The position numbers were made by a program, and so were the translations under genes. This document shows, piece after piece, positions 16,551 through 25,972 of a stretch of DNA of 64,000 bases (position 1 is its first letter; each line of letters starts with the position of its first letter). Below the pieces are notes generated by a model. It worked only from the letters and a program-made list of their open reading frames with translations, had not been told where the DNA came from and ran no database searches. The stretch is from Bradyrhizobium sp. CCBAU 53340 (GTDB lineage: Bacteria > Pseudomonadota > Alphaproteobacteria > Rhizobiales > Xanthobacteraceae): contig NZ_CP030055.1 of the NCBI RefSeq assembly GCF_015291645.1, forward strand, positions 6,944,001 to 7,008,000. Reading direction: 5' to 3'.

Positions 16551-17435
16551 ATGCCGAAGCTGAAGCTGCCTGATATCGACAAAGTCGTCGCCATCGACAT
16601 CCACACCCATGCCGAGGAGCCCTGCGGCTGCCATCCCGACGATGGCTACGACGATTTCCAGGCGCAGATGGCCGAGTATTTCAAGTCGCCCAACAAGCAT
16701 CCGCCGACCGTGCCGGAGACCGCGGCCTATTACCGCGCCAAGAACATCGCCGCCGTGATCTTCCCCGTCGATGCCGAGCGCGAGACCGGCTTCCGCCGCT
16801 ACAACAATTACGAGATGATCGAGGCCGCCTCCGACCATCTCGACGTCCTCATCCCCTTCGCCTCGATCGACCCGCACAAGGGCAAGCTCGGCGCGCGCGA
16901 GGCGCGCAAGCTGATCGAGGAATACGGCGTGCGCGGCTTCAAATTCCACCCGACCATGCAGGGCTTCTACGCCAACGACCGCATGGCCTACCCGCTCTAC
17001 GAAGAAATCAACAATGGCGGCGCGATCGCGCTATTCCACACCGGCCAGACCGGCGTCGGCTCGGGCATGCCCGGCGGCATGGGCATGCGGCTGAAATATT
17101 CCAACCCGATGTACATGGACGACGTCGCGGCCGACTTCCCCGACCTCAAGATCATCCTCGCCCACCCCTCCTTCCCCTGGCAGGAAGAGGCGCTGTCGGT
17201 CGCGACCCACAAGCCGAACGTCTATATCGACCTCTCCGGCTGGTCGCCGAAATATTTCCCGCCGATCCTGGTGCGCTACATCAACTCGATCCTGCAGGAC
17301 AAGATGCTGTTCGGCTCGGACTGGCCCGTGATCACGCCGGACCGCTGGCTGTCGGATTTTTCCAAGATCGAGATCCGCGACGAGATCCGGCCGAAGGTGT
17401 TGAAGGCCAACGCGCGGAAGATTCTGGGGATCTAA
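16551..17435 (+). CDS. Metal-dependent amidohydrolase (amidohydrolase_2/ACMSD-like)
   Basis: This 294-residue TIM-barrel hydrolase has the N-terminal metal motif DIHTH (H18 and H20), then GFKFHPTMQGF, LFHTGQTG, ILAHPSFPW and the metal-binding Asp in LFGSDWPVI. This is the amidohydrolase_2 family, which includes ACMSD-type decarboxylases and 4-oxalomesaconate or lactone hydrolases acting on aromatic-degradation intermediates. Length and motifs are complete. GGGAGG lies 6-11 bases before the ATG. The gene is monocistronic, and the substrate is unknown. Confidence 0.85.
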   Translation: MPKLKLPDIDKVVAIDIHTHAEEPCGCHPDDGYDDFQAQMAEYFKSPNKHPPTVPETAAYYRAKNIAAVIFPVDAERETGFRRYNNYEMIEAASDHLDVLIPFASIDPHKGKLGAREARKLIEEYGVRGFKFHPTMQGFYANDRMAYPLYEEINNGGAIALFHTGQTGVGSGMPGGMGMRLKYSNPMYMDDVAADFPDLKIILAHPSFPWQEEALSVATHKPNVYIDLSGWSPKYFPPILVRYINSILQDKMLFGSDWPVITPDRWLSDFSKIEIRDEIRPKVLKANARKILGI

Positions 17436-17466
17436 CGCGTGTCGGCGCGCGACGCCATCGTTGTCG

Positions 17467-17814
17467 CTAATTTCGCGGCGATGGCTGCGGCGACGGCATC
17501 GCGGCAGGTTGCTGCGACGCCGGAGCAGAAGGTTGCTGCTGCGGTGCTGTGAGCGGCTGCGGATCGCCGCCACCGTGCGGGACGCACGTCCCGACGTTGC
17601 TGAGCAGCCGTTTGGCTTCGATATCGCGGGCTTTCTTGTAATCCCTGCGCCGGTCGATCCTTGCCGCAGCCGTACGATCCCACGCATCGAACGCGTCAGC
17701 GTAGTGCTGCCGCATCTGCTCCTCGGCAGAGAGGCAGTCACTGAACTTGTCGAACACAAGATCGGTGTTGACCGGTGAGACGCCACCTACCAGGACGACC
17801 AACATCCACTTCAT
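17467..17814 (-). CDS. Small hypothetical protein with Pro/Gln-rich tail
   Basis: This 115-residue protein has a hydrophobic start (MKWMLVVLVGGV), possibly a short signal. A charged helix with FSDCLSAEEQMRQHY follows, and then a low-complexity tail of Pro, Gln, Ser and Ala over the last 35 residues. No family is recognised. It is convergent with the amidohydrolase gene, and the ribosome-binding site is weak. Confidence 0.55.
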   Translation of the reverse strand: MKWMLVVLVGGVSPVNTDLVFDKFSDCLSAEEQMRQHYADAFDAWDRTAAARIDRRRDYKKARDIEAKRLLSNVGTCVPHGGGDPQPLTAPQQQPSAPASQQPAAMPSPQPSPRN

Positions 17815-18047
17815 CGCGCCCGCCTATGTTCGTGCCCGCTAACGGGAACGGAAAGGCGCCGGCAAAGTTCCGAGCGGAGCAGAGGCGCTGGCGATTATGC
17901 GCAGGGGCAATTGCGATGGGAGAGCACGTCCCCCATGGCCATCGTTCGAGACGCCCGCCGGTGGCGGGCCCTCAGGATCAGGACCGAGTGTACGGCCGTC
18001 GCTTTGACGCGCGCCGATGCGGCTTGGCTTCATCCTGAGAGCCTGAC

Positions 18048-18317
18048 TCAAAAAGCAGAGCTAGATCCCCATATCCGCCTCAGTCCGCAGGCGGTGAGCC
18101 AGGCCAGAACGAGGGGAAGGATCACGATGACGGCGATCGCACCCCGATGGACCACGAAGAAGACAGTAGCGCCCGCACATGTCGGGTCAGCCGTGAAAGA
18201 GCAATAAAGCTTCCAGGCCGCGAGCCAGGTTTCGTTCCAGGATGCGAGCAGACCACTCGCGACCACCCAAATCACTGACGCCAACAGGCCGAGACGTTGC
18301 CAGCGCTTGATTTGCAT
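18048..18317 (-). CDS. Small two-helix membrane protein
   Basis: This 89-residue protein has two predicted membrane segments: LGLLASVIWVVASGLLASW near the start and GAIAVIVILPLVLAWLTACG near the end. Between them is a short exposed loop with two Cys (LYCSFTADPTC). AGGGAG lies about 8 bases before the ATG. Similar short membrane proteins occur in Bradyrhizobium, with no known function. Confidence 0.65.
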   Translation of the reverse strand: MQIKRWQRLGLLASVIWVVASGLLASWNETWLAAWKLYCSFTADPTCAGATVFFVVHRGAIAVIVILPLVLAWLTACGLRRIWGSSSAF

Positions 18318-18454
18318 GCTCTCGCTCCCTGGCGCCGCTCGCCCGTTGTGGCCGAGGACAAGCCGGCCAGATATATCCGGTCAGCATGGAGGATGGGTAG
18401 AGCAATGCGATCCCATCGCTTGGTATCGGCTCTGTAGGCAGGTGCCGAGCCTCG

Positions 18455-19993
18455 CTACTGCAGCACGTCGGAAATCGTTAGCGGTCGCTCCGGCTCGACA
18501 TCCGATCTGTTCCACCAGCCGCCGCCCAGCGCCTGGAACAGCGCAACCGTATCGGCGTAGCGCGCCGCGCGGGCCTGCACGAGGCTCACCAGCGCCTGCT
18601 GATAGGTCTGTTGCGCGTTGAGCAGCGAGATGTAGTTGATATCGCCGAGCTCCAGGCGGTGCCTCGAGATTTCGAGGCTTTTGGCCGCCGCCTTCTCGGA
18701 GGCCGCGGCTTTTTGCAGAGCGACCGCGTCGGCCTGGATTGCGCGCAAGCTGTCGGCGACATTCTGGAACGCGGTGATCACCGTCGAGCGATACTGCGCA
18801 TCGGCCTGGTCAAAAGTCGCCTTCGCCGCGAGCTCGCGATGCAGCAGCGTGCCGCCATGGAAGATCGGCTGCGTGGCGACGCCGGCGACGTTCCAGAAAT
18901 TGTTGCCCGGCGTAAACATCTGATCGACTGCAATTGCGGTGCTGCCGGCGCTTGCGCTTAACGTGATGTTCGGCAGTCGGTTGGCTATGGCGACGCCGAT
19001 CTGCGCGCTCGCGGCATGAAGGTTGGCTTCCGCCGCGCGAATGTCGGGCCGCTGCTCGACGAGCCGCGACGGCAGACTGACCGGCAAGTCGCGCGGCAGC
19101 CGCAGGCCCGACAGCACGAATTGCTCCGACAGAGCCTGGCTCGGAAAGCCGCCGATCAACGCGGCGATGAGGTCGCGCTGTTGCGCGAGCTGCTTGCGCA
19201 ATGGCGGTAGCGCCTGCTCGGACTGCGCCAACGCAGCTTCCTGCGCCACCACATCGGCGTCGGCAACAGCGCCGAGGCCGCGCTGCTTGCGCAGCAGGTC
19301 ACGAATGTCGGTCTCGATCTTGATGATGCTTTGCGTCGCCGCGATCTGGCCGCGCAACGAGGCTTCCTGCACCGCAGCTCCGGCAAGATTCGAAGTCAGC
19401 GTGAGGTATGTCGCCTCCAGCGCAAAGCGTTGCGAGTCCGCCTGCGCGGCAAGCGCCTCGATCGAGCGGCGTGTGCCGCCGAACACGTCGGGGGAATAGG
19501 AGACATTGAGCTGAGTGGTGAAGAGATTGAAGGTCGGCGCGCCGGCGCCAACGTCGGACGGGCTGCCGATCGCCGGCAACTGTCTGATGCCGCCGACGTT
19601 GGCATCGACCGTCGGAAACAGCGCGCCCTGCTGGGCATAAACGTTCTCTCGGGCGACGCGGAGCGCTGCCTGCGCCGCCTGGAGGTCGGCATTGGCCGCC
19701 AGCGCCCTCTCGACCAGTGTGTTCAGCGCGCGGGAATGAAACAACGTCCACCATTGGCCCGGCAGATCGCGCGTCGAGTCGAATCGCTGCGCCGCTCCGG
19801 AACCAGCGCTGGCCGCGGCGGTGCTCGTGAGCGGCTCCGGCGTGTAGCCGGTCACATCGGGCGGCGGAGGGGTGACGAAATCAGGTCCGACGGCGCAATC
19901 GGCGAGCAGCAGTGCAAGCGCCAGCGCCGACACTGCCTTGCCCGCCGCGCGTCGCGCACAATACCTTCCGATGAGCGCACGCCCTCGCATCAT
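18455..19993 (-). CDS. NodT-family outer-membrane efflux lipoprotein
   Basis: This 512-residue protein has a lipoprotein signal (LALLLADC, lipid on that Cys) followed by GPDFVTPP, typical of NodT/OprM-type channel proteins. Two outer-membrane-efflux repeats follow, containing NADLQAAQAALRVARENVYA, LRGQIAATQSIIKIETDIRD and YRSTVITAFQNVADSLRAIQ. It should form the trimeric outer-membrane duct of the RND pump encoded just upstream. The gene starts seven bases after the pump stop, so the two are in one operon. It is the last gene of the cluster. Confidence 0.9.
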   Translation of the reverse strand: MMRGRALIGRYCARRAAGKAVSALALALLLADCAVGPDFVTPPPPDVTGYTPEPLTSTAAASAGSGAAQRFDSTRDLPGQWWTLFHSRALNTLVERALAANADLQAAQAALRVARENVYAQQGALFPTVDANVGGIRQLPAIGSPSDVGAGAPTFNLFTTQLNVSYSPDVFGGTRRSIEALAAQADSQRFALEATYLTLTSNLAGAAVQEASLRGQIAATQSIIKIETDIRDLLRKQRGLGAVADADVVAQEAALAQSEQALPPLRKQLAQQRDLIAALIGGFPSQALSEQFVLSGLRLPRDLPVSLPSRLVEQRPDIRAAEANLHAASAQIGVAIANRLPNITLSASAGSTAIAVDQMFTPGNNFWNVAGVATQPIFHGGTLLHRELAAKATFDQADAQYRSTVITAFQNVADSLRAIQADAVALQKAAASEKAAAKSLEISRHRLELGDINYISLLNAQQTYQQALVSLVQARAARYADTVALFQALGGGWWNRSDVEPERPLTISDVLQ

Positions 19994-20000
19994 GAATTGC

Positions 20001-23000
20001 TCAACTCTCGTTAAGGGCAGCGCGGCTCGCTGCCTCCGCGGCGCGGCGTTCGGCGCGTCGCTCGATCGCGAAATACAGTGTCGGAATGATGAACAGCGTC
20101 AGCAGGGTCGCCGGAACAAGGCCGCCGGCGACCACGGTGGCGAGGCTGCGCTGCACGTCACTGCCGACGCCGGCGGCGAGCGCCGCCGGCAGCATGCCGG
20201 CGGTCGCGACCGCGGCCGTCATCAGCACCGGCCGCAATCGCTCGCTCGCGCCGGTCACAACCGCATCTCCCAGAGACAGCCCCTGCTCGCGCATGCGATT
20301 GAGGTTCGCGACCATGATGACGCCGTTCATGACCGCGACCCCGAACAGCGCGATGAAGCCGACACCGGAGGCGACGTTCAGCGTCGTGCCGGTGAGATGC
20401 AGGGCCAAAAGTCCGCCGAGCGTCGCCAGCGGCACCACACAGATCACCAGCAACACCTGCCGCAATACTCCGAACTCGGCATAGAGCAGCACCATCATGG
20501 CGCCGAGCACCATGCCGAGGATCAGGCGGAAATGCGCCTCGGCGCGCTGCTCGCCCTCGAACTGCCCGCCCCAGACGATGCGGTATTTGGACCGGTCGAA
20601 CGACACCTTCTGGTCGATGTCGCGGCCGAGCTCTTTCACCAGCGCGATGGGATCGCGGTTGCGGTAGTTGAATTTCACGAGGAGATATCGCTGATCCATC
20701 TCGCGATTGATCATGCTCTCGCCGGTCTGGAAGCCGATGTCGGCAATTTGCGACAGCGGAATGAGCGCGCCATCGCTGGAGGTGAGCACGAGGCTCTTGA
20801 TTGCCTCGGGACTCTCGCGCGCATCCGGGCTAAAGCGAACGCTGACGTCGTAGTGCCGTTCGCCGATGAAGACTTGCGTGACCGCGCCGCCGCCGATGCC
20901 GGTCGAGATCAGGTTGGCTACGTCGCCGACATTGATGCCGAAACGCGCCGCAGCCTCCCGGTTCACCTTGATCGAGATCTGCGGCAGCGGCGTGTACTGG
21001 TCGATCGAGGCGTCGCTGACACCTGGCGTCTGGTTCAGAACGCCGATGATGTCCTTGCCGATCCGCTTCAGCTCGCCGAAATCCTCGCCGAAGACTTTCA
21101 CGGCGAGCGAGGAATGCGGGTCAAACACCTTGTCCAGCACGCTGTCGATGATTGGCTGGCTGACCGCAATTTCGAAGCCGGGCTCCTGGTCGAGCCGCGC
21201 CTTGATGTGGCGAACCAGCTCGGCCTTGGTTTCGCCGGCCGGCCAGCTCCTGTAGTCGCGCAGGCCGATCGCAGCCTCCATATGCGACGGCGTCCATGGG
21301 TCGGTGCCGTCGTCATTGCGGCCGATATGGCTGACGATATACGCGACCTCGGGGAAGCCGTTCACGATGCGGCGCAGGTCGGCGACCATGTCGGTCGCCT
21401 TGCGCAGCGAGATACCCGGCGGCAGCTCGGCATGCAGCCACAGCGCGCCCTCGTCGAGCTCCGGCAAAAATTCGCGCCAGACGGTGGACCCCAGGATGAC
21501 GATTGCTGCGGCCGCGGCGGCGCTGAGCGCGTAAACGATCCGCGGACGCGCCAGCGAGCCCTGCAACGCGCCGCGATAGCGCTGCTCGAGCCGCTGCAAG
21601 ACCATGTTGTGGAACAGGCGGCGCGGCCGGCGCCACGCGAGATAGGCAAGGCCCGGCGCGACCAGCAGCGCGAACGCCAGTGCACCGAACTGCGTGTAGC
21701 CGACCGCGTAAGCCAGCGGATAAAACAGCTTTGCCTCGATCCGTTGCAACGCGAATAGCGGCAAATAGGTGGTGATGATCACCGCGGTGGCAAAGAAGAT
21801 CGGCCGCGCCACCTGCCGCGCGGCGTCGCGCACGTCGGCCTCGCTGAGCGGCTGCTCCGGCCGCGCCTCGCGGCGGCGCAGGATCGCTTCCACCATCACG
21901 ATCGAACCGTCCACGATGATGCCGAAGTCAATCGCCCCGAGCGACAGCAAATTCGCCGAGATGCCGGTGTGGCGCATCAAGATGAACGCGACGACCATCG
22001 CGAACGGAATGGTGGTGCCGACAATCAAGGCGCTGCGCGGGCTGCCGAGAAACAGGATCAGGATCACCAGCACCAGCGCGATGCCGGTCACCACCGTCGT
22101 CGCGACCTTCTCGACCGTGGCATTGACCAGCTCCGAGCGATCGAGATAAGGCACGATCTGCACGCCATCGCCCTTCAGTCGCGCATTGAGCTCCTCGATC
22201 TTCGCGTGTACGCCTTGCAGCACGCGCGACGGGTTTTCGCCACGCAGCAGCAGCACGGTGCCTTCGACGACGTCGTTGAGGCCGTCCTTACCGACAATGC
22301 CGTGGCGCTCCTGGTTGGCGAGCTTCAGCTTTCCGAGATCGCGCACAAAGATCGGCGTGCCGTTGTGCTGTGTGACGACGATGTTGCCGAGATCGTCCAG
22401 CGTCTGCACCAGGCCGATGCCACGAATGACATAGCCGAGCTCGCCGCGGTTCAGCACGCTGCCGCCGGCGCTGGCGCTGTTGGCCGAGATCGCGTCGGTG
22501 ACATTCTTGAGCGACAGGTTGAAGCGGACGAGCTGTTGCGGGTCGAGCTCGAGCTGGAATTGCGTGGTGACGCCGCCGAAGCTCGAAACGTCTGCGCCCC
22601 CCGGCACCTGCTTGATGGCGGGGATCACGGTCCACTGCTCGATCTCGGATAGCTCCCGCAGGTTCTTGGTGTCGGACTGAAGGATGTAATAGAGGATCTG
22701 GCCCGTCGGCGACGACAGCGGATCGAGACCCGGGGTCAATCCCGACGGCAAGGTCGCGTCCTGGATCCGCTCCATGATCCGTTGCCGTGACCAATAGTCT
22801 TCTATGCCATCGCGAAACACCAGCGTGATCAGCGACAATCCGAATGTCGAGCGCGAACGCATCATGGCAAGCCCCGGGGTGCCATTGAGCTCGCGCTCGA
22901 GCGGAATGGTGACCTGCTGCTCGACCTCCTCGGCGGCAAGACCCGTCGCCTGGGTCACCACCTGCGAGGCGGTGTCGGCAACGTCGGGATAGGCTTCGAC

Positions 23001-23105
23001 CGGCAACTGGGTCCAGCAGTAGGCGCCGTAGATCGCGACGATGATGCAGATCATCGCGACGACAAGACGCTTTTCGAGCGCCAGCGTGACCAGCCGGTCA
23101 ATCAC
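20001..23105 (-). CDS. Heavy-metal RND efflux pump (CzcA/CusA family)
   Basis: This 1034-residue pump belongs to the heavy-metal efflux subfamily, with about 12 membrane helices and two large periplasmic loops. Diagnostic stretches are PVEAYPDVADTASQVVTQAT near the N-terminus, the helix-4 motif DFGIIVDGSIVMVEA, and FGVAVMNGVIMVANLNRMRE in the second half. It exports a divalent or monovalent metal ion by proton antiport. The exact metal (Co/Zn/Cd/Ni or Cu/Ag) is not settled. I chose the GTG at 23105: AAGGAGGAG lies 11 bases upstream, it overlaps the adaptor stop by eight bases, and the product then begins with a normal first helix. The frame is open further (to 23237) inside the adaptor gene. 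Confidence 0.9.
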   Translation of the reverse strand: MIDRLVTLALEKRLVVAMICIIVAIYGAYCWTQLPVEAYPDVADTASQVVTQATGLAAEEVEQQVTIPLERELNGTPGLAMMRSRSTFGLSLITLVFRDGIEDYWSRQRIMERIQDATLPSGLTPGLDPLSSPTGQILYYILQSDTKNLRELSEIEQWTVIPAIKQVPGGADVSSFGGVTTQFQLELDPQQLVRFNLSLKNVTDAISANSASAGGSVLNRGELGYVIRGIGLVQTLDDLGNIVVTQHNGTPIFVRDLGKLKLANQERHGIVGKDGLNDVVEGTVLLLRGENPSRVLQGVHAKIEELNARLKGDGVQIVPYLDRSELVNATVEKVATTVVTGIALVLVILILFLGSPRSALIVGTTIPFAMVVAFILMRHTGISANLLSLGAIDFGIIVDGSIVMVEAILRRREARPEQPLSEADVRDAARQVARPIFFATAVIITTYLPLFALQRIEAKLFYPLAYAVGYTQFGALAFALLVAPGLAYLAWRRPRRLFHNMVLQRLEQRYRGALQGSLARPRIVYALSAAAAAAIVILGSTVWREFLPELDEGALWLHAELPPGISLRKATDMVADLRRIVNGFPEVAYIVSHIGRNDDGTDPWTPSHMEAAIGLRDYRSWPAGETKAELVRHIKARLDQEPGFEIAVSQPIIDSVLDKVFDPHSSLAVKVFGEDFGELKRIGKDIIGVLNQTPGVSDASIDQYTPLPQISIKVNREAAARFGINVGDVANLISTGIGGGAVTQVFIGERHYDVSVRFSPDARESPEAIKSLVLTSSDGALIPLSQIADIGFQTGESMINREMDQRYLLVKFNYRNRDPIALVKELGRDIDQKVSFDRSKYRIVWGGQFEGEQRAEAHFRLILGMVLGAMMVLLYAEFGVLRQVLLVICVVPLATLGGLLALHLTGTTLNVASGVGFIALFGVAVMNGVIMVANLNRMREQGLSLGDAVVTGASERLRPVLMTAAVATAGMLPAALAAGVGSDVQRSLATVVAGGLVPATLLTLFIIPTLYFAIERRAERRAAEAASRAALNES

Positions 23106-24324
23106 CGAGCAGCACTCCTCCTTTGACCACGATGCGATCGCCAGGCTTGATGCCTTTCGCAATGAACGCCTGCTCACCCTGCTGGAACGCGATATCGACG
23201 GTGCGCGGCTCGAACTGCCACGGGGAGGTCTCGACATAGACCTGCGTCAAGTCGTCCTTGAGCAAGAGCGCGCTGGTTGGCGCGATCGCGAGCGTCCGGC
23301 TGCCGGCGTGGAATGTTGCGGTCGCAAACATTCCCGGTCGCAGCCGGCCGTCGGAATTGTCGAAGGCGATGCGGACCTTCGAGCGCCGGGTGTCAGCATC
23401 GAGCACGTCGCTGACGAACAGCACATTACCGTGCCTGATTTCGTCGGGGTAAGCGACGAGCCGGACGTCGACCGGCTGGCCTTTGACGATCTGTGCGATG
23501 TCCTTCTCCGGCACGTTTGCCGTGACCCAGACGCTGGAGAGATCGGAAACCGTCAGCAGGGCCTGGGTCGAGTCGTTCCAATAGGCACCGGGCGCAACGC
23601 CGAGATCAGTCACGCTGCCGTCCATCGGCGCCACCACGGTCACGGTGCGCGACTTGTTCGGCGTCTCGGGATCGATGCCGATCTGTTTCAAGTGCGCGGT
23701 GGCGCGCTGGTCCTCGACCTCCGCGGTCGCGTAGTCGGTTTCGGCTTGCTGCAAATCCTTCTCGGCAGCGCCGCCGATCTTGGACAGGCCGCGCTGGCGG
23801 TCGCGGTTCTTCTGCGCCAATGCCAGCAGGGCCTTGGCGCGATCGTAGTCCGAATAGGCCGCGGCGAGATCAGGCGAGTCGATCACGAACAGCGGCTGGC
23901 CGGCCTTGACCTGCTCGCCGAGCGTGACCTTCAGCTGGGTGACGCGGCCGGCCAGCGGCGGCGCCACCTTGATCAGACGGGCCGGATTGACTTCGACCAC
24001 GGCGGGCAGCGCAAGATCACGAGGAACCTCGCGCGCGACGACGGATGCGATCGCGAGCTTGCCCCGCACTGGCGAACCATCGGGTACCGCGACGGCGTCA
24101 CCCGAGTGGATCAGCGCGGCCGGTTTCACGGTCGCGTCGGGACGGCCGGGGGTACCGCCGACGAAGCGATAGAGGGCGACGCCGATCAACAGCACCACCA
24201 CCAGCGCAGCGATACCTTTTGCGCGCGACGGTGCAGCGGCTACGCGATCGCGGCCGGCGGGTTCCGCTGTGGCCGGAAACGAATCGTTTGGGCCAGCGGG
24301 CTTGGAATGGGAATCGACGAGCAT
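23098..24324 (-). CDS. RND efflux periplasmic adaptor (CzcB/CusB-like)
   Basis: This 408-residue protein has a cytoplasmic N-terminal tail, one membrane anchor (IAALVVVLLIGVALYRFV, about residues 38-55) and the membrane-fusion fold. That fold has a lipoyl half-motif VAPPLAGRVTQLKV, a coiled-coil hairpin (YDRAKALLALAQKNRDRQRG to AEKDLQQAETDYATAEVE), and a second lipoyl half VVAPMDGSVTDLGV. A beta-barrel with DVRLVAYPDEIRHG completes it. It connects the pump to the outer-membrane channel. Its stop overlaps the pump start by eight bases, which indicates tight coupling. Confidence 0.9.
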   Translation of the reverse strand: MLVDSHSKPAGPNDSFPATAEPAGRDRVAAAPSRAKGIAALVVVLLIGVALYRFVGGTPGRPDATVKPAALIHSGDAVAVPDGSPVRGKLAIASVVAREVPRDLALPAVVEVNPARLIKVAPPLAGRVTQLKVTLGEQVKAGQPLFVIDSPDLAAAYSDYDRAKALLALAQKNRDRQRGLSKIGGAAEKDLQQAETDYATAEVEDQRATAHLKQIGIDPETPNKSRTVTVVAPMDGSVTDLGVAPGAYWNDSTQALLTVSDLSSVWVTANVPEKDIAQIVKGQPVDVRLVAYPDEIRHGNVLFVSDVLDADTRRSKVRIAFDNSDGRLRPGMFATATFHAGSRTLAIAPTSALLLKDDLTQVYVETSPWQFEPRTVDIAFQQGEQAFIAKGIKPGDRIVVKGGVLLGD

Positions 24325-24448
24325 GTGGCGTCTCGTCCGAATGGAACTTGGAAAGGCACGCGCAAACGAAAGCGTTTGACGCGAAGCCGGCTCAATCGTC
24401 TTGGGAAGCGCGTTTTGACAGCAAACGCCGCAAGGCGCGGCTCCGCCT

Positions 24449-24808
24449 TCAGGCGACGGGCGGGCCGCGGGCCTGGAATGACGCTGGCGGCTCGGCCCCC
24501 GCGGACAGCTCGAGGCGTGGCTGCAGGACCAGGAAATCGACCGCGAGCGGCAGGGGCAGCTCCGGGGCGACCGATGGCGCCGATATGGCGCTGAGCTGGA
24601 TCAGCGCGCAGGTCGGACAATCGATATCCGCGAGTCCGTTATGGTTCGGACCTTGCGGCGCCGTGCTGTCCGACTGTGAGGTTTGCACTGCAAAGGCGAG
24701 CGCGGCGGACGGTGCGTGTACGTGGCCGAACGTCAGCATGAGCTGCAGCGTCAGCGCGATCAGCGCGAGACGACCACCAAACTGCCTGTTGGTTCGGAAC
24801 CAGCGCAT
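24449..24808 (-). CDS. DUF2946-like small protein of a metal-efflux operon
   Basis: This 119-residue protein has an N-terminal hydrophobic segment (LALIALTLQLMLTFGHVHAP) that ends with two histidines, then a DCPTCALI motif. This His plus CxxC arrangement is what I know from DUF2946 proteins beside copper and heavy-metal efflux genes. Metal binding in the periplasm is plausible but unproven. It is the first gene of the cluster, 124 bases ahead of the adaptor gene. AGGGG precedes the ATG. Confidence 0.7.
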   Translation of the reverse strand: MRWFRTNRQFGGRLALIALTLQLMLTFGHVHAPSAALAFAVQTSQSDSTAPQGPNHNGLADIDCPTCALIQLSAISAPSVAPELPLPLAVDFLVLQPRLELSAGAEPPASFQARGPPVA

Positions 24809-25210
24809 CGACCGCCTGTGATCCCCTTAGAGATTGACGCCCCCGGGCGCGTGCAGGCGATTAGCTTGGGCAGGCTTTTCGGTTGCTGTCAATCTCCGTC
24901 CCCAATTGCGCTCACGATTTGGCGCGCTTATTTGCGGGTTTGGCACGGAGTCCATGGTACAAAACGGCAAGGTCTTCGGAATGTCCGAGGTGGGCCCAAG
25001 AGCTGATGTCAGCAGCTTGATCGCTCGAAGTCAGTTCATCCCTTTGAGGCAGACATATGAGTCGGTATCATCGAGGGCCGTCAGAGGCACCAACCAAGAG
25101 CGGAAACTTTGAGAGCAAGGTTCTGACCAGAAATCCTTTGGTCGCCTGACGTTTATGCGCACTCCCCAAAGCAGAGGTCTTGTAACCCCAACGGCCCGAA
25201 AGGACAGCCC
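24809..25210. other. Gap between metal-efflux operon and dehalogenase
   Basis: This 402-base divergent gap should hold the promoter of the metal-efflux operon and that of the dehalogenase. A plus-strand frame (24834-25112) crosses it but has neither a ribosome-binding site nor a family match. No metal-regulator palindrome is obvious. Confidence 0.45.
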
Positions 25211-25951
25211 ATGAGCATCAAAGCCGTCGTGTTCGACGCCTACGGGACGCTCTACGACATCCAGTCGGTCGCTGAGATCACCGAGGATGCGTTTCCGGGC
25301 TATGGCGAGATCATCACGCAGGTCTGGCGGATCAAGCAGCTCGAATACAGCTGGCTGCGCTCGCTGATGCGGCGCTACCAGGATTTTGCGGCCGTGACGC
25401 GCGACTCGCTGGCCTATACGCTGCGCGTGCTCGGGCTTGCCTATGAGACCGACGCATTCGAGCGCGTGATCGAGAAGTACCTGCATCTCGATCTCTATCC
25501 GGATGCGACCACCGCGCTCGCGGCCTTGAGGCCGCGAAAGCTTGCCATCCTGTCCAATGGCAGCCCGGACATGCTGAACGCGCTAGTGCGCAATTCCGGC
25601 CTCGATCGCCTGCTCGATGCCACCATCAGCGTCGATGCGAAGAAGGTCTTCAAGCCGAGCCCGGAGGCCTATAAGCTGATCGGCGAAGTGCTCGGCACTG
25701 CGCCTGAGGAGGTACTGTTCGTCTCCTCCAATCCTTGGGACGTCGCCGGCGCAAAATCATTTGGGCTCAACGTCGCCTGGATCGAGCGGGTGACGCCGGA
25801 GGCGATGGCGCTGGCTTGCGTCGAGAACGAACTCGTGGCACCGCTGACGATGTTCAGGGCGATCCGCACCCAGATGGACGAGCTCGGCCTTGCGCCGGAT
25901 TATCGGGTTCGTTCGCTATCGGAGCTGCCCGCCGTTGCCGCCCGCCCGTAA
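25211..25951 (+). CDS. L-2-haloacid dehalogenase-type HAD hydrolase
   Basis: This 246-residue protein fits the type II haloacid dehalogenase group. The nucleophile Asp9 sits in VVFDAYGTLYD, the Arg of VWRIKQLEYSWLR follows, then Ser in ILSNGSPDML, Lys in KVFKPSPEAYKL, and Asn/Asp in FVSSNPWDVAGAKSFG. These are the residues that distinguish L-2-haloacid dehalogenases from general HAD phosphatases. The reaction would convert L-2-haloacids to D-2-hydroxy acids by hydrolysis. AAAGGACAG lies ahead of the ATG. It is probably cotranscribed with the YbaK-like gene 21 bases downstream. Confidence 0.87.
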   Translation: MSIKAVVFDAYGTLYDIQSVAEITEDAFPGYGEIITQVWRIKQLEYSWLRSLMRRYQDFAAVTRDSLAYTLRVLGLAYETDAFERVIEKYLHLDLYPDATTALAALRPRKLAILSNGSPDMLNALVRNSGLDRLLDATISVDAKKVFKPSPEAYKLIGEVLGTAPEEVLFVSSNPWDVAGAKSFGLNVAWIERVTPEAMALACVENELVAPLTMFRAIRTQMDELGLAPDYRVRSLSELPAVAARP

Positions 25952-25972
25952 GTCCTCGATGAGCCAACTGGA

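Noticed and set aside
19872..21758. Long plus-strand open frame across the RND pump
   Set aside because: It is the mirror of a well-supported CzcA-type gene, with charged low-complexity composition and no family motif.
20001..24808. Idea that the RND operon is a drug-type (AcrB) pump
   Set aside because: The helix-4 DFGIIVDGS motif and PVEAYPDVADT beginning belong to the heavy-metal subfamily.
24834..25112. Possible 92-codon gene before the dehalogenase
   Set aside because: It has no ribosome-binding site and no recognised similarity, and its start has no support.
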